Below are positions 28,777-37,830 of a stretch of 64,000 nucleotides of DNA, piece by piece. The notes below the pieces were generated by a model, which saw nothing but the letters and a program-made list of their open reading frames with translations, searched no databases and was not told where the DNA came from. The translations under genes and the position numbers were made by a program. This DNA is from Pseudomonas sp. 6D_7.1_Bac1 (GTDB lineage: Bacteria > Pseudomonadota > Gammaproteobacteria > Pseudomonadales > Pseudomonadaceae), in NCBI RefSeq assembly GCF_025465945.1, contig NZ_JANLNW010000064.1:1-64000 (forward strand), in the 5' to 3' direction. Position 1 is the first letter of the stretch; every line of letters starts with the position of its first letter.

Positions 28777-28912
28777 TGGAACAGTTTTTTGTCAGATAGC
28801 GACAATCTCTGGCGAGATCGTCCTATCACTCGCCCAATGAAGGCGAAAGAAAACTGACACAATTTGAAATCAGACGTCCACTACTTTTTTGACGTCAAAT
28901 TGAACTGTTCCA
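28777..28912. promoter_or_regulatory. Separated 10-bp inverted repeat upstream of aprA
   Basis: TGGAACAGTT at 28777-28786 and its exact reverse complement AACTGTTCCA at 28903-28912 lie about 24 and 150 bases upstream of the aprA start in an AT-rich, gene-free 293-bp region. The spacing would suit a looping operator or two half-sites. No known binding protein is claimed. The rest of the gap to 29046 shows only AT-rich promoter-like sequence. Confidence 0.35.
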
Positions 28913-29046
28913 CAAAACTCCCGAAAACAATGACCGGCGAGTCGAAATAATCTTTGTAGTTCAATCTCCAGAATGGATTGTCGGACAATGTCCTATTTAA
29001 ATATTAAATAGCAGTACAGTTGTACTTGATGACTGCATCGCAGTTT

Positions 29047-30150
29047 TTACATGGTCTTGCACCATCCAGTTAAACTCAAAGCACGCAGTAAATGTTCGGG
29101 TTTAAGTGCATCAACCTGGCGACCGTCGTCGCTGCGCATATCCTCACCTGCTAACAGCGCATTGATGATCGCCTCTTCCACGGCTTCGGCCGCGGCACTG
29201 AACAACGGCGAAATGTGATCGTTGTTGAGCATGTCCAGTGGCGTGCTCAAGGGCAGGTCCTTGCGCCCGTAATCCGCCGGTGGCAGATCCTGATTACCGG
29301 TGGCGAAGGCCAGGAAAATATCACCACTGGAATCCTCGGTGCCGCCGCCGGTACGGGCAATGCCGATCGACGCGCGTTGTGCCAGTCGCTGGCATTGGTG
29401 CGGCAGTAACGGCGCATCGGTGGCCAGTATCACCACGATCGAGCCCATGCCCGGCGTACCTTTTTCAGCGAAGGGAGAATTCATGCCCGACATCTGCCGG
29501 CCAACCGGGTAACCGTCGACGCGCAACTCGCGGCGCTTGCCGTGATTGGCCTGTACCAGCGCGCCAACGGTGTAGCCACCCTGCTCCGCTGGCAACTGAC
29601 GCGACGAGGTACCGATACCCCCCTTGAATTCGTGACAGATCATCCCGGTTCCGCCCCCCACCGCGCCTTCGAGAACCGGTCCCGTCGTTGCGTTCTCGGC
29701 AGCTTCGCGAACATGGTGCGGGCCGACGTGCTGACCCCAGATATCGTTGAGGACGCCGTCGTAGGTTTCCATCACGGTCGGCATGCACCAGTACACCGCC
29801 GGATCCGCCAGACCGTCGCGCTCCAGCGCTACCAGCGCATCCCGAACAACGCCGACGCTGTGGGTGTTGGTGATTGCAATCGGCGTGGCCAGCAGACCCG
29901 CCTCGCGAATCCACTCCAGTCCCGTGGCATCACCGTTGCCGTTGAGCACATGGCAACCGGCGAAGCACGGTTGCTGCCGGGCATGGCCTGGGCGAGGTTG
30001 AATCAGCGTCACGCCAGTTCTGACCTGCTTGCCATTGACCGTGTCTTTGAGGGTGCTGTGCCCAACCCGAACCCCCGGTACATCGGTAATAGCATTGAAC
30101 GGACCCGGTGTTCCCAAGCCCAGGCTGATGCCCAGCTCACGTGCGCGCAT
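29047..30150 (-). CDS. P1-family aminopeptidase (DmpA/BapA-like N-terminal nucleophile hydrolase)
   Basis: 367-residue member of peptidase family S58/P1 (DmpA L-aminopeptidase/D-esterase, BapA beta-peptidyl aminopeptidase). The family opening NAITDVPGVRVGHST is present. The self-cleavage site is Gly236-Ser237 in GMGSIVVILATDAPL, where Ser becomes the N-terminal nucleophile of the small subunit. The glycine-rich GAVGGGTGM and LVQANHG are also conserved. The ATG at 30150 has AAAGGAG at ideal distance. No signal peptide is seen, so it is probably cytoplasmic. Substrates could be N-terminal D- or beta-amino acid amides or peptides. Confidence 0.88.
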   Translation of the reverse strand: MRARELGISLGLGTPGPFNAITDVPGVRVGHSTLKDTVNGKQVRTGVTLIQPRPGHARQQPCFAGCHVLNGNGDATGLEWIREAGLLATPIAITNTHSVGVVRDALVALERDGLADPAVYWCMPTVMETYDGVLNDIWGQHVGPHHVREAAENATTGPVLEGAVGGGTGMICHEFKGGIGTSSRQLPAEQGGYTVGALVQANHGKRRELRVDGYPVGRQMSGMNSPFAEKGTPGMGSIVVILATDAPLLPHQCQRLAQRASIGIARTGGGTEDSSGDIFLAFATGNQDLPPADYGRKDLPLSTPLDMLNNDHISPLFSAAAEAVEEAIINALLAGEDMRSDDGRQVDALKPEHLLRALSLTGWCKTM

Positions 30151-30262
30151 GATGACTCCTTTGCGTTTTGACGGTGCCGGACTGATCCGGCGAAAGAACG
30201 CTACTCTAGAGCGCGCAAGCGGGAGCGCCAATTACCCCGTTGGGGTATGCAAACTCCGATAA

Positions 30263-30357
30263 CGACCGCTGCGCCAGCTGCTACAAAAACCGTGGCGCAC
30301 ATAATCCTGTAGCAGTTGCCGAAGGCGACGTTCGGCTGCGCAGCAGTCGTAAAACCG
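30263..30357. repeat. REP doublet adjacent to the RAYT gene
   Basis: One arm is CGACCGCTGCGCCAGCTGCT and the other CCTGTAGCAGTTGCCGAAGG followed by the REP core TTCGGCTGCGCAGCAGTCGT. The same core occurs near 18950 and 38890. It lies 12 bases from the RAYT stop codon, the usual RAYT-REP arrangement. Confidence 0.8.
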
Positions 30358-30369
30358 GGCACCGCGGTA

Positions 30370-30828
30370 TCAGAGCCAGCACGCGTCCCATAACGGGTAA
30401 TCATGAACACGTTGAACCAGCCCCGCACGAACCGGGTTTTGAATCACATATCGTGCAAGGGTTTTCACGTCCTCGTCCTCACGAACTGCTCGATCGTGAT
30501 ACCCCTTCTGCCACAAACGTCCTTTACGCCCTAACGCCTGATTCACTGCCAGGCTACTGCGTGATTTGATACGACACATCACTTGCGCCAACGTCCTTTC
30601 TCGCAGTTCAAGCACACAATGAAAATGATCGGGCATCACAACCCAGGTCAGAAAGTCTGTCGAGTCATCCTCCTGAACCAGCCTGAACTGCTCCACGACC
30701 AACCGTCCCAATCGCCAATCCGCAAAAAACGACTGGCACTGATGAACGACTGCCGTCAGCAAATAAATTCGGCCAGCCTCCGATACCCGCCCTTTGCGCA
30801 ATCTTCCAGCATTCGTTGAAACAGGCAT
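30370..30828 (-). CDS. REP-associated tyrosine transposase (RAYT, TnpA-REP)
   Basis: 152-residue Y1/HUH single-strand transposase of the RAYT group. The HUH motif is PDHFH (His68, His70), preceded by the usual WVVM. The catalytic tyrosine is Tyr110 in RLWQKGYHDRAVRED, and a C-terminal YVIQNPVRAGLV is typical. These enzymes cleave and move REP elements and are single-copy domesticated genes rather than selfish insertion sequences. It is intact here and bordered by a matching REP doublet on its 3' side. Confidence 0.9.
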   Translation of the reverse strand: MPVSTNAGRLRKGRVSEAGRIYLLTAVVHQCQSFFADWRLGRLVVEQFRLVQEDDSTDFLTWVVMPDHFHCVLELRERTLAQVMCRIKSRSSLAVNQALGRKGRLWQKGYHDRAVREDEDVKTLARYVIQNPVRAGLVQRVHDYPLWDACWL

Positions 30829-30918
30829 TCCTTGCCCCCTTATCCATTCAAAGGAGGCTCAGAACTTACAACGTTGACGAGATTCAGGCCGACGTAATGC
30901 TCAACGAAATGTAACCAC

Positions 30919-32028
30919 TCAACTCCCCGTCCGAATCTTGTTCCACAACCGTGTGCGGACCCGGTCGATGTTCAGCGGCATGGCTTCCAGGGCGAACAAC
31001 TTGCCCATCATTTCCGGGCTCGGGTACACCTTGGCGTCGTTCTTGATGGCAGGGTCGATCAGGCTGTCGGCCTGTTCGTTGCCGTTGGCGTAGTGCACAT
31101 AATTGCTGATGCCGGCCATGACCTCCGGGCGCAGCAGGTAGTTCATGAAGGCATAACCGGTCTTTTCATCCGGAGCGTCGGCCGGCATGGCGACCATGTC
31201 GAACCAGATCGCTGCGCCTTCCTTGGGAATCGAGTAGCCGATGTCCACGCCATTCCTGGCTTCCTTGGCACGGCTTTCGGCTTGCAGGATGTCGCCGGAG
31301 AAACCCACCGCCACACAGATGTCACCGTTGGCCAGGTCGCTGGTGTACTTGGACGAATGGAAATAGCTGACGTAAGGCCGGACCTTCATTAGCAGCTCTT
31401 CAGCTTTTTTGTAGTCCGCCGGGTTCTTGCTGTGGTGCGGCAACCCCAGGTAGTTCAACGCGGCGGGCAGCAACTCCGGACCGTTGTCGAGAATTGCCAC
31501 GCCGCACTTCTGCAGCTTTTTCATGTTCTCGGGTTTGAAGATCAGATCCCAGGAATCTACCGGTGCGTTGTCACCGAGCACCGCTTTGACCTTGGCAATG
31601 TTGTAGCCAATGCCAGTGCTGCCCCACAGGTACGGGAAACCATGCTCGTTACCCGGATCGTTGTTTTGCAGGGCCTTGAGCAATACCGGGTTAAGGTTTT
31701 TCCAGTTCGGTATCTGGCTTTTGTCGAGTTTCTTCAGTGCCCCGCCCTCGATCTGCCGCGCCATGAAGTGGTTGGACGGAAACACCACGTCGTACCCCGA
31801 TTTACCGGTCATCAGCTTGCCGTCGAGGGTTTCATTGCTGTCGTAGACGTCATAGCTGAAACCGATGCCGGTTTGCGTCTGGAAGTTTTTCATCGTGTCG
31901 GGCGCGATGTAATCCGACCAGTTGTAGATCTTGACGGTCTCGGCGGCGTGGCTGAGTGATGCAGCGAGCATCAGCGAAGCCACCAACAATGGAGCCTTCA
32001 TTGATGAAGCTTTGAGCGTACGGATCAT
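30919..32028 (-). CDS. Polyamine ABC transporter substrate-binding protein (SpuD/PotF-like)
   Basis: 369-residue periplasmic protein. The signal peptide ends near residue 28 (MLAASLSHAAE), followed by VKIYNWSDYIAPDTM, the polyamine-binding-protein hallmark. Also present are DVYDSNETLDGKLMTG, YDVVFPSNHFMARQ and GDICVAVGFSGDI. AGGA stands upstream of the ATG. It is clearly a paralogue of the protein at 3363-4451 but belongs to a second amine module with a cupin and an FAD oxidoreductase. No permease or ATPase is adjacent. Confidence 0.9.
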   Translation of the reverse strand: MIRTLKASSMKAPLLVASLMLAASLSHAAETVKIYNWSDYIAPDTMKNFQTQTGIGFSYDVYDSNETLDGKLMTGKSGYDVVFPSNHFMARQIEGGALKKLDKSQIPNWKNLNPVLLKALQNNDPGNEHGFPYLWGSTGIGYNIAKVKAVLGDNAPVDSWDLIFKPENMKKLQKCGVAILDNGPELLPAALNYLGLPHHSKNPADYKKAEELLMKVRPYVSYFHSSKYTSDLANGDICVAVGFSGDILQAESRAKEARNGVDIGYSIPKEGAAIWFDMVAMPADAPDEKTGYAFMNYLLRPEVMAGISNYVHYANGNEQADSLIDPAIKNDAKVYPSPEMMGKLFALEAMPLNIDRVRTRLWNKIRTGS

Positions 32029-32081
32029 GATTCGATTCCTGTATGGCGTTTTTATTGGCAGGTTTTCGGGTGATCAGAGGA

Positions 32082-32423
32082 TCAAAAAATCAAGACGTAG
32101 GTTTTGCGCACCGTTTCCTGGATGTCCCAGATTCCGGTGCTGTTGGCTGGCAACATCAGTGCATCGCCGGCTTCTATGTGCAGGGTTTCGCCGTTGTCCG
32201 GGGTGAACGTGCAACGTCCCTGGATGAAGTGACAGAACTCTTGAGCAACGATCTGCCGCCGCCAGCGCCCGGGGGTGCATTCCCAGATGCCGGTTTCGAC
32301 GCCGTCGGTGCGTTCCACGCTGGTGGTCGAACTAACCGCCACCGGCGTGCCCAAAGGCACGGTGACCGGTGCCGACTCTTGCAGGGTGACGTGATGAGTG
32401 TTCTTGAACTGGGTAATGCTCAT
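32082..32423 (-). CDS. Small cupin-domain protein
   Basis: 113-residue single cupin. The pattern WECTPGRWRRQIVAQEFCHF, IQGRCTFTP, GDALMLPANSTGIWDIQE gives the two cupin motifs of the Cupin_3 (DUF861) type often found next to amine-oxidising FAD enzymes and polyamine binding proteins. The start at 32423 (MSITQFK) has AGGT ten bases upstream; an upstream in-frame start at 32510 would overlap the FAD gene. It lies 29 bp after that gene and about 50 bp before the binding protein, so a minus-strand operon is likely. Function is unknown. Confidence 0.75.
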   Translation of the reverse strand: MSITQFKNTHHVTLQESAPVTVPLGTPVAVSSTTSVERTDGVETGIWECTPGRWRRQIVAQEFCHFIQGRCTFTPDNGETLHIEAGDALMLPANSTGIWDIQETVRKTYVLIF

Positions 32424-32452
32424 GCTGATACCTGTCGAGGGTGGAAACGCGT

Positions 32453-33859
32453 TTACTGCATGAAACCTTCCATGAAACCCGCCACCCGAGAGGCCAGTTT
32501 GCGGCGCCATGGCGCGCTGGTCGGGTCGGCCAGGGTCTGGTCTTCATGGATGAAACTACGAATGATCGCGTTGTAGCCCAGCCAGCGCAGCGGCTCTGGC
32601 TCCCAGACTTTGAGCGTGTCGAGACCGCCCTGTGGGATCACCCACGGCTGACGGACCAACTCGGTGTCGCGCCCCAGGATCAAGTCCGCCAGGGTCCTGC
32701 CGCCGAGATTGCTCGCGCCGACACCCTCGCCGCCGTAACCGCCCGACAAGGCGATACCGCTGCGCTGATCGCAGAGCATGTGCGGTTTGAAACGTCGGGA
32801 CATGCCCAGGTTGCCGCCCCAGGAGTGGGTGATGTTGACGTTCTTCAGTTGCGGAAAAAGCTCGCCGAACAGATAGCGACGCAGCTCGACTTCACTCCGG
32901 GTCAGGTCAAAGTCGTGGCGCAGTTTGCCGGCAAACTGATAGCCGCCACGGGCACCGAACACCAGACGGTTGTCGGCTGTGCGTTGACCGTAGGTGACCT
33001 GCCGGCTGCTCTCACTAAACGCCTGGCCACCGCTGAGACCAATCTCGTCCCAAGTCGCGGCGGACAGCGGCTCGGTCGCAATCAGCAGGCTCTGCACCGG
33101 CAACTGATAACGCCCCAACGGCGCCAGTGTCACGGCGTAGCCCTCCACCGCCGGCACGATCCAACGACTGCGCACCGAAGCCTTTGCTGTGCGCAAGCTG
33201 CCGGACTGCCACTGATTGACCGGGGTGTTTTCGTAGATGTCGACGCCCATGCGCTCCACCGTACGCGCCAGGCCACGCACTAACTTTGCCGGCTGGATCG
33301 TCGCGCAGTGCGGCGCATAGATACCGCCATAGGGTTTGGCGACCCGGATCTGTTGAGCAAGTTGCTCGGGACTGAGCCAACGGTAATCGGCTTCATTCAG
33401 GCCCTGACGGTAGAGCGAGTCCAGATAACGGCGCAGGCTGCGTTCCTGCTCGGGATAGCGGGCGGCGCAGTAGAGCACCCCGCCCTTGCGAAAATCGCAG
33501 TCGATGCCTTCACGTTCGAGGACAACGTGCACTTCATCGGGAATGCCGTGCAGCAAATCAAACGATTCACGGCGCTGTTCGGCCGGCAAATCGGCCAGTA
33601 AACGATCCTCGCCCAACAGATTACCCATCAACCAGCCGCCATTGCGGCCCGATGCGCCGAAACCGGCGGTCTGGGCTTCAATGATGACGATCTTCAGGTC
33701 TGGAGCCTGGCGCTTGAGGTAATAAGCGGTCCAGAGGCCGGTATAGCCGGCGCCGATGATTGCCACATCGACGTCCAGATCCTTCTCAAGGGACGGCCGC
33801 GCCAGCAGCGGCTCGTCAAGCTGGTCCATCCACAAACTGATAGTGCGCCACGCCGGCAT
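32453..33859 (-). CDS. FAD-dependent oxidoreductase (DAO/PuuB-like)
   Basis: 468-residue flavoprotein. The Rossmann dinucleotide-binding motif is VDVAIIGAGYTGLWTAYYLK, with GFGASGRNGGWLMG after it. The C-terminal FAD segment is GYGGEGVGASNLGGRTLADL. It belongs to the same superfamily as the gene at 4448-5761 but is distinct in sequence. The ATG at 33859 (MPAWRTISL) is preceded by GGAG six bases away. It is first in a minus-strand set with the cupin and SpuD-like protein, suggesting oxidation of an imported amine. The exact substrate is unknown. Confidence 0.85.
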   Translation of the reverse strand: MPAWRTISLWMDQLDEPLLARPSLEKDLDVDVAIIGAGYTGLWTAYYLKRQAPDLKIVIIEAQTAGFGASGRNGGWLMGNLLGEDRLLADLPAEQRRESFDLLHGIPDEVHVVLEREGIDCDFRKGGVLYCAARYPEQERSLRRYLDSLYRQGLNEADYRWLSPEQLAQQIRVAKPYGGIYAPHCATIQPAKLVRGLARTVERMGVDIYENTPVNQWQSGSLRTAKASVRSRWIVPAVEGYAVTLAPLGRYQLPVQSLLIATEPLSAATWDEIGLSGGQAFSESSRQVTYGQRTADNRLVFGARGGYQFAGKLRHDFDLTRSEVELRRYLFGELFPQLKNVNITHSWGGNLGMSRRFKPHMLCDQRSGIALSGGYGGEGVGASNLGGRTLADLILGRDTELVRQPWVIPQGGLDTLKVWEPEPLRWLGYNAIIRSFIHEDQTLADPTSAPWRRKLASRVAGFMEGFMQ

Positions 33860-33909
33860 GCAAGACTCCGCCACTCAAACTTCGATGGCGTCGATCCTAG
33901 TGCCTCGGT

Positions 33910-34725
33910 TCAGTGGCTGTCTTGCGCGCGTGCACGCAAAGAAATTTGCTTGGCATAGGCCTTGGGTGACAGGCCGGTGTGCTGGCGAAAGCAGCTGTAG
34001 AACGCCGAGAGCGAGTTGAAACCGGCGGCGAACGCCAGCTCGTCGATGCGCAACGGCGGCGTTGCCGTGTCCAGCGCCGCCAGCAAGTGCCGCAGGCGCG
34101 CCTGGTTGACGTAGCGATAGAAGCTTTGCCCCAGCACCTGATTCAGCAGATAGGAAATCTGATTGCGGCTATAACCGCACTCCTTCGCCACCCGTTGCAG
34201 ATCGAGCTCAGGGTCAAGATAAGGTTGCTGACGCTCGAAGTACTGCTGCAAGTCCTCGGCCATGAAACTCAACTGCCGTGGCGAAAGCCCCAGCCGACTG
34301 ACCGCCGGACGCAAACTGACCGCCGATTTGCTGGGTGCCTGTTCGTGCACCAGGGATGCGTATTCATTGACCCGCCAGATCAGCCCGTCGCGCACGGTGA
34401 TTGCTTCGCTGGAACGGAACGACACCAGCCCTTCGCCGCCGCGCAAGGTCACACGGTACTGAATGAACGCGGTGTTGCCGTCCAGGCGAATCCGGTCCGA
34501 ATGCTCCAGCGCCTCATCCGGATCACGCGGCATGCTTGAGCGCACGTACTCACGCAGTTCGCTCAAGCCGAGAACGCGGTTCTGGAAAAAGTCGTTGTAT
34601 TGGATGTCCGGGTGATACAGCGCCATGACGCCGTCCAGATCCCGGTGCTTCCAGCACAAGTGATAACGCAGCACGGTCTCACCGGTGGCCAGGGTTTGCA
34701 GCGGTCCATCATCCTGGGCAGACAT
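33910..34725 (-). CDS. AraC-type regulator with N-terminal NTF2/SnoaL-like domain
   Basis: 271-residue regulator. Residues about 10-125 form an NTF2-like fold (LRYHLCWKHRDLDGVMALYH, YNDFFQNRVLG, then IWRVNEYASLV), an uncommon sensor for AraC proteins. Residues about 165-265 carry the AraC HTH pair (LDLQRVAKECGYSRNQISYL, then RIDELAFAAGFNSLSAFYSC and TGLSPKAYA). The start at 34725 (MSAQDDGP) follows GAG at six bases; an upstream in-frame start at 34779 is less likely. It lies 50 bp upstream of the FAD oxidoreductase in the same orientation and is the likely regulator of that module. Confidence 0.82.
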   Translation of the reverse strand: MSAQDDGPLQTLATGETVLRYHLCWKHRDLDGVMALYHPDIQYNDFFQNRVLGLSELREYVRSSMPRDPDEALEHSDRIRLDGNTAFIQYRVTLRGGEGLVSFRSSEAITVRDGLIWRVNEYASLVHEQAPSKSAVSLRPAVSRLGLSPRQLSFMAEDLQQYFERQQPYLDPELDLQRVAKECGYSRNQISYLLNQVLGQSFYRYVNQARLRHLLAALDTATPPLRIDELAFAAGFNSLSAFYSCFRQHTGLSPKAYAKQISLRARAQDSH

Positions 34726-34998
34726 AGGGCACTCAACGACAGAAAAACCGAGCTTGCCGAACTTCGGCCAAGGCTTCAATGGTCAATTCAACGGCGATCA
34801 ACAGCATCGCTTTGCCGATGATCGACAGAACATGATCCAGCTCAAAGGAAACGGTTCAATCGCCAAACGGCCTGAAAGATTTCACAGACTTTTCACGAGC
34901 GAGTGCTATTTTTAAACACTCACACGGTTGGGCCAGTGAAGGCTCATCCCTCCTAACATGAGCTAAGGGAAGCGCTCGATGAAGAAGGTGGGCAACAC

Positions 34999-35274
34999 AT
35001 GAATAGAGTTTCGTTGAGCAAGGTTACGTTTCCGAACGCCTGCCAGCTGATGCGCTGGCATTTTCATCCCATGGGATTCGAGGCGAGCATGGATGCACCG
35101 GGCAGCATGATTGCCCGACTGTTTGATCGTGCCAGTGGCGAGACCATGATCGCCATTGCCGGAATTCCCTGCGCCACAGTGATGAACGCCGCCGATGTCG
35201 AACGAATAATCGAAGCCGTGGAAGATGAACTTGAAGCCTTCGTTCCTCCTCTTGCCCTGAAAAGTCTTGCTTGA
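34999..35274 (+). CDS. DUF1652-type small protein
   Basis: 91-residue protein resembling DUF1652, a family found mainly in Pseudomonas: an N-terminal helix (FPNACQLMRWHFHPMGFEA), a beta pair (GSMIARLFDRASGETMIAIA) and a C-terminal helix (VERIIEAVEDELEAF). No signal peptide or membrane segment is present. AAGGTGGG precedes the ATG. Function is unknown. It is a lone gene with its own terminator. Confidence 0.7.
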   Translation: MNRVSLSKVTFPNACQLMRWHFHPMGFEASMDAPGSMIARLFDRASGETMIAIAGIPCATVMNAADVERIIEAVEDELEAFVPPLALKSLA

Positions 35275-35293
35275 ATCGCCACCGTTGATATCA

Positions 35294-35318
35294 AAGCCCA
35301 CACTCCGTGGGCTTTTTT
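35294..35318 (+). terminator. Rho-independent terminator of the DUF1652 gene
   Basis: The 8-bp stem AAGCCCAC / GTGGGCTT around a five-base loop runs into TTTTTT. It is 19 bases past the stop codon. Confidence 0.9.
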
Positions 35319-35355
35319 ATGTTCGACAGTAGTCCCTGTCCCCACACCATCATGT

Positions 35356-37830
35356 TCAGAGCGAAAGCTTTCCGGCTCGCTGATCCGCGAAGAAGGGTTT
35401 GCCTTGCGCGATCCTGTCGGACGCCTTGGGCATATTGACCGACTGGCTGTCCTGGCTATCGACATACCAATAGCAATGCTTCACGGCGCGGGTGATGCCG
35501 ACGTAAGCCAACCGCAGGATCTCGTCTTTCTGCGCGCCGTCATAAGGTTCCGCGTCACCGTCCTTGCCCAATCCGGCCATGCGATAGACCTGATTCTTGT
35601 ACGGTGAACTGGTCAGGTGCTGGCAATCGCCGAGCAGGAATACCGCATCAGCCTGAAGCCCCTTGGCACTGTGATAGGTCAACTGCTTGAGCCGCCGGCT
35701 CTCGAATGACAAGCTAGAATCAGCATTAACTACTGGCAATATATGCTCTTCAATCAATGACTTATCGCTACCTTTTCGATACAACATCAAGATTGAATCG
35801 CCGTTTCGATAGTGTTCCGTCAGACGCTTGGCCATGGCTGCATCATCCCGATCATGGACGTTGACCGGCAACAACTCGCCTGACTCGCCACTGGCCTTGG
35901 CCTTTTTGCCCGGGATCGCCGGCGCCGCGCGCACGATATGCTCGGCAGCGTCGATGATGTGCTGATGACTGCGGTAATTTTCGCTGAGCATCACCCGCGT
36001 GGTGCAGGGCGACGGGAATTCCTTGTTGAACTCCATGAAGTACTTTGGCGAACTGCCGCGCCAGCCATAAATGGACTGCCAGTCATCGCCGACGCACAGC
36101 AGCGACGAGCGTTGCGCCCCGCGTCCGACATGCATAGCCGGACCGCGGCTGCGAATCTCCGTCAGAGTTGCTCGAATCCAGGCGACGATTTGTGGGGAAA
36201 CGTCCTGAAATTCGTCGATCATCAAGTGCGACATCGGCCGCAGCAGCTCATCGCTCAGCAGCTTGAGATTTTCCGGCGAATGCTCGCTGAACAAGGCGAA
36301 CATGCGGTTGTAGGTCATCACCGGCGGCGACTGATCCAGCAGGTGATCCTCCAGAGCCCGCCAATACAGGCTGAGTGCCTCAAAGAAGAAGCGATCCGGA
36401 TCGTCCTTGGCGAAACTCATCTGGCCCACGGCAGCGGGAACATCCAGCCCGAGGTTTTCGATAAAGCTCGCCGCTGCGACAAAACAATCCAGAAGCGGCG
36501 CGGAACCCAGCTCACCCTTGACCTTGTAATCGAACCCCGGCCCGGCACTGGCATCCCCTGCCAGCGTGGCTAAAACGCGCTTTGAAGATTCATAGCTATC
36601 AAGCCAAATCAAAGGCTTACGGCAGAAAGCTTGAAACAGGGTGCGCTTGACTGCCCATTCGGCGCGAACCGTCAGTTTCGCATTAGGACGACTGACCTGC
36701 GGGTTTTCACGGGGATCGAAACCCAACACGACCCAGGCGTCGAGCGTCGGGATGTAGCCGTGACAATGGAAGGTCGAACCGTTGATTTCGAATGTCTGGC
36801 GGCTGGGCTCAATGCCCTTGATCGGCCAGGCGCCCGCACGAAACCACAGATCCTCGACGGCATCGCAGAGTTCTTCATCACGCTTGGCCGCCAGATCGGT
36901 CACCGCGATGCGCTTTTGCACATCCGGGTGATCGCGCTCCAGCTCCTTGAGCTGCAAGGCATGGCGGGACAGCGGTTTGATCAGTTCGCGAAAGCGCTCG
37001 TCTTGAGTAAACAGCCGGTGAAAACAGGCATTGAGTTGCTGGCGCTGAGTGTCGTTGATCCGCAGATCGAACGGGTTGCTGTCGACTTCTGCGTCATCGA
37101 GCAGCGAGCGGGCATTGAGGTTCTCGAAGGCTTGCAGCCGCTCGAATCCTGGCAGGCTGCGGACCATCGGCAGAATGCGTGAGTGGAAGGTTCGCACCAG
37201 GTCGCGGGCTTCTTTTTGGGTGAGCGTGCGCCCCCACACCGTAAACAGCCCGATCAGCTTGTTGATGAAGTCCTTGCGCGATTCGCGGGTGAAGGTCACC
37301 ACGGTCAATGAATCAAGCTCAAAGCCCAGGTAATGGGTCAGCAGCAATATGCGCAACGCCAGGGTCGTCGACTTCCCGGCGCCCGCCCCGGCGATCACCG
37401 AGGTCGAGGGGGTGTCGCTGAAGATCATCTTCCACTGTGCGGCGCTCGGCTGTGCCGACTCTGGCAACAAACGGGCAACTTCGGCCTTCATGCGCTTCTT
37501 GACGTCAGCACTCAGCGGCAGCCGCCAGTCGTCGAACAGGTTTTCATCGATACGCGGCGCCGGATGCTCGGTGGATCGGCTGTCGCGAATCAGCAGCACC
37601 TGGCGGCCTTCTTCTATTCCTTCGAGCTTGCCTTCCTTGTAGCCGTAGTCGACGCCCGCGCTATGCCCACTGCGAAAGCCATCGGCCTGGCCATGCAGCC
37701 AGGACGCCCGGTGTTGAGCGCGGAGACGAGTGAGGCCGTGGCCAAAAAAACGCGCGGCCAGGCGTTTGAGCAACGGCATCTCGGCCAGGGGCAAGAGCTC
37801 GGGGGGAAGATCGGGGATGTGTCGCGGCAC
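35356..37830 (-). CDS. UvrD/Rep superfamily DNA helicase (helicase IV-like)
   Basis: 824-residue superfamily 1A helicase. Motifs in order: Walker A VIAGAGAGKST, motif Ia LTVVTFTRESRKDF, Walker B MIDEFQDVSPQ, motif III CVGDDWQSIYGWRGS, motif V YHSAKGLQADAVFLLGD and motif VI RLAYVGITRAVKHC. About 135 residues precede the ATPase core, including HGLTRLRAQHRASWLHGQAD and a KEGKLEGIEEGRQ helix. This resembles the N-terminal extension of HelD/helicase IV rather than UvrD itself. The start is a GTG at 37830 with GGAG upstream. It is probably a repair or recombination helicase, acting alone in this region. Confidence 0.85.
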   Translation of the reverse strand: MPRHIPDLPPELLPLAEMPLLKRLAARFFGHGLTRLRAQHRASWLHGQADGFRSGHSAGVDYGYKEGKLEGIEEGRQVLLIRDSRSTEHPAPRIDENLFDDWRLPLSADVKKRMKAEVARLLPESAQPSAAQWKMIFSDTPSTSVIAGAGAGKSTTLALRILLLTHYLGFELDSLTVVTFTRESRKDFINKLIGLFTVWGRTLTQKEARDLVRTFHSRILPMVRSLPGFERLQAFENLNARSLLDDAEVDSNPFDLRINDTQRQQLNACFHRLFTQDERFRELIKPLSRHALQLKELERDHPDVQKRIAVTDLAAKRDEELCDAVEDLWFRAGAWPIKGIEPSRQTFEINGSTFHCHGYIPTLDAWVVLGFDPRENPQVSRPNAKLTVRAEWAVKRTLFQAFCRKPLIWLDSYESSKRVLATLAGDASAGPGFDYKVKGELGSAPLLDCFVAAASFIENLGLDVPAAVGQMSFAKDDPDRFFFEALSLYWRALEDHLLDQSPPVMTYNRMFALFSEHSPENLKLLSDELLRPMSHLMIDEFQDVSPQIVAWIRATLTEIRSRGPAMHVGRGAQRSSLLCVGDDWQSIYGWRGSSPKYFMEFNKEFPSPCTTRVMLSENYRSHQHIIDAAEHIVRAAPAIPGKKAKASGESGELLPVNVHDRDDAAMAKRLTEHYRNGDSILMLYRKGSDKSLIEEHILPVVNADSSLSFESRRLKQLTYHSAKGLQADAVFLLGDCQHLTSSPYKNQVYRMAGLGKDGDAEPYDGAQKDEILRLAYVGITRAVKHCYWYVDSQDSQSVNMPKASDRIAQGKPFFADQRAGKLSL

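Noticed and set aside
30263..30828. Active insertion sequence
   Set aside because: The enzyme is a RAYT next to REP palindromes. There are no terminal inverted repeats or target duplications of a conventional IS.
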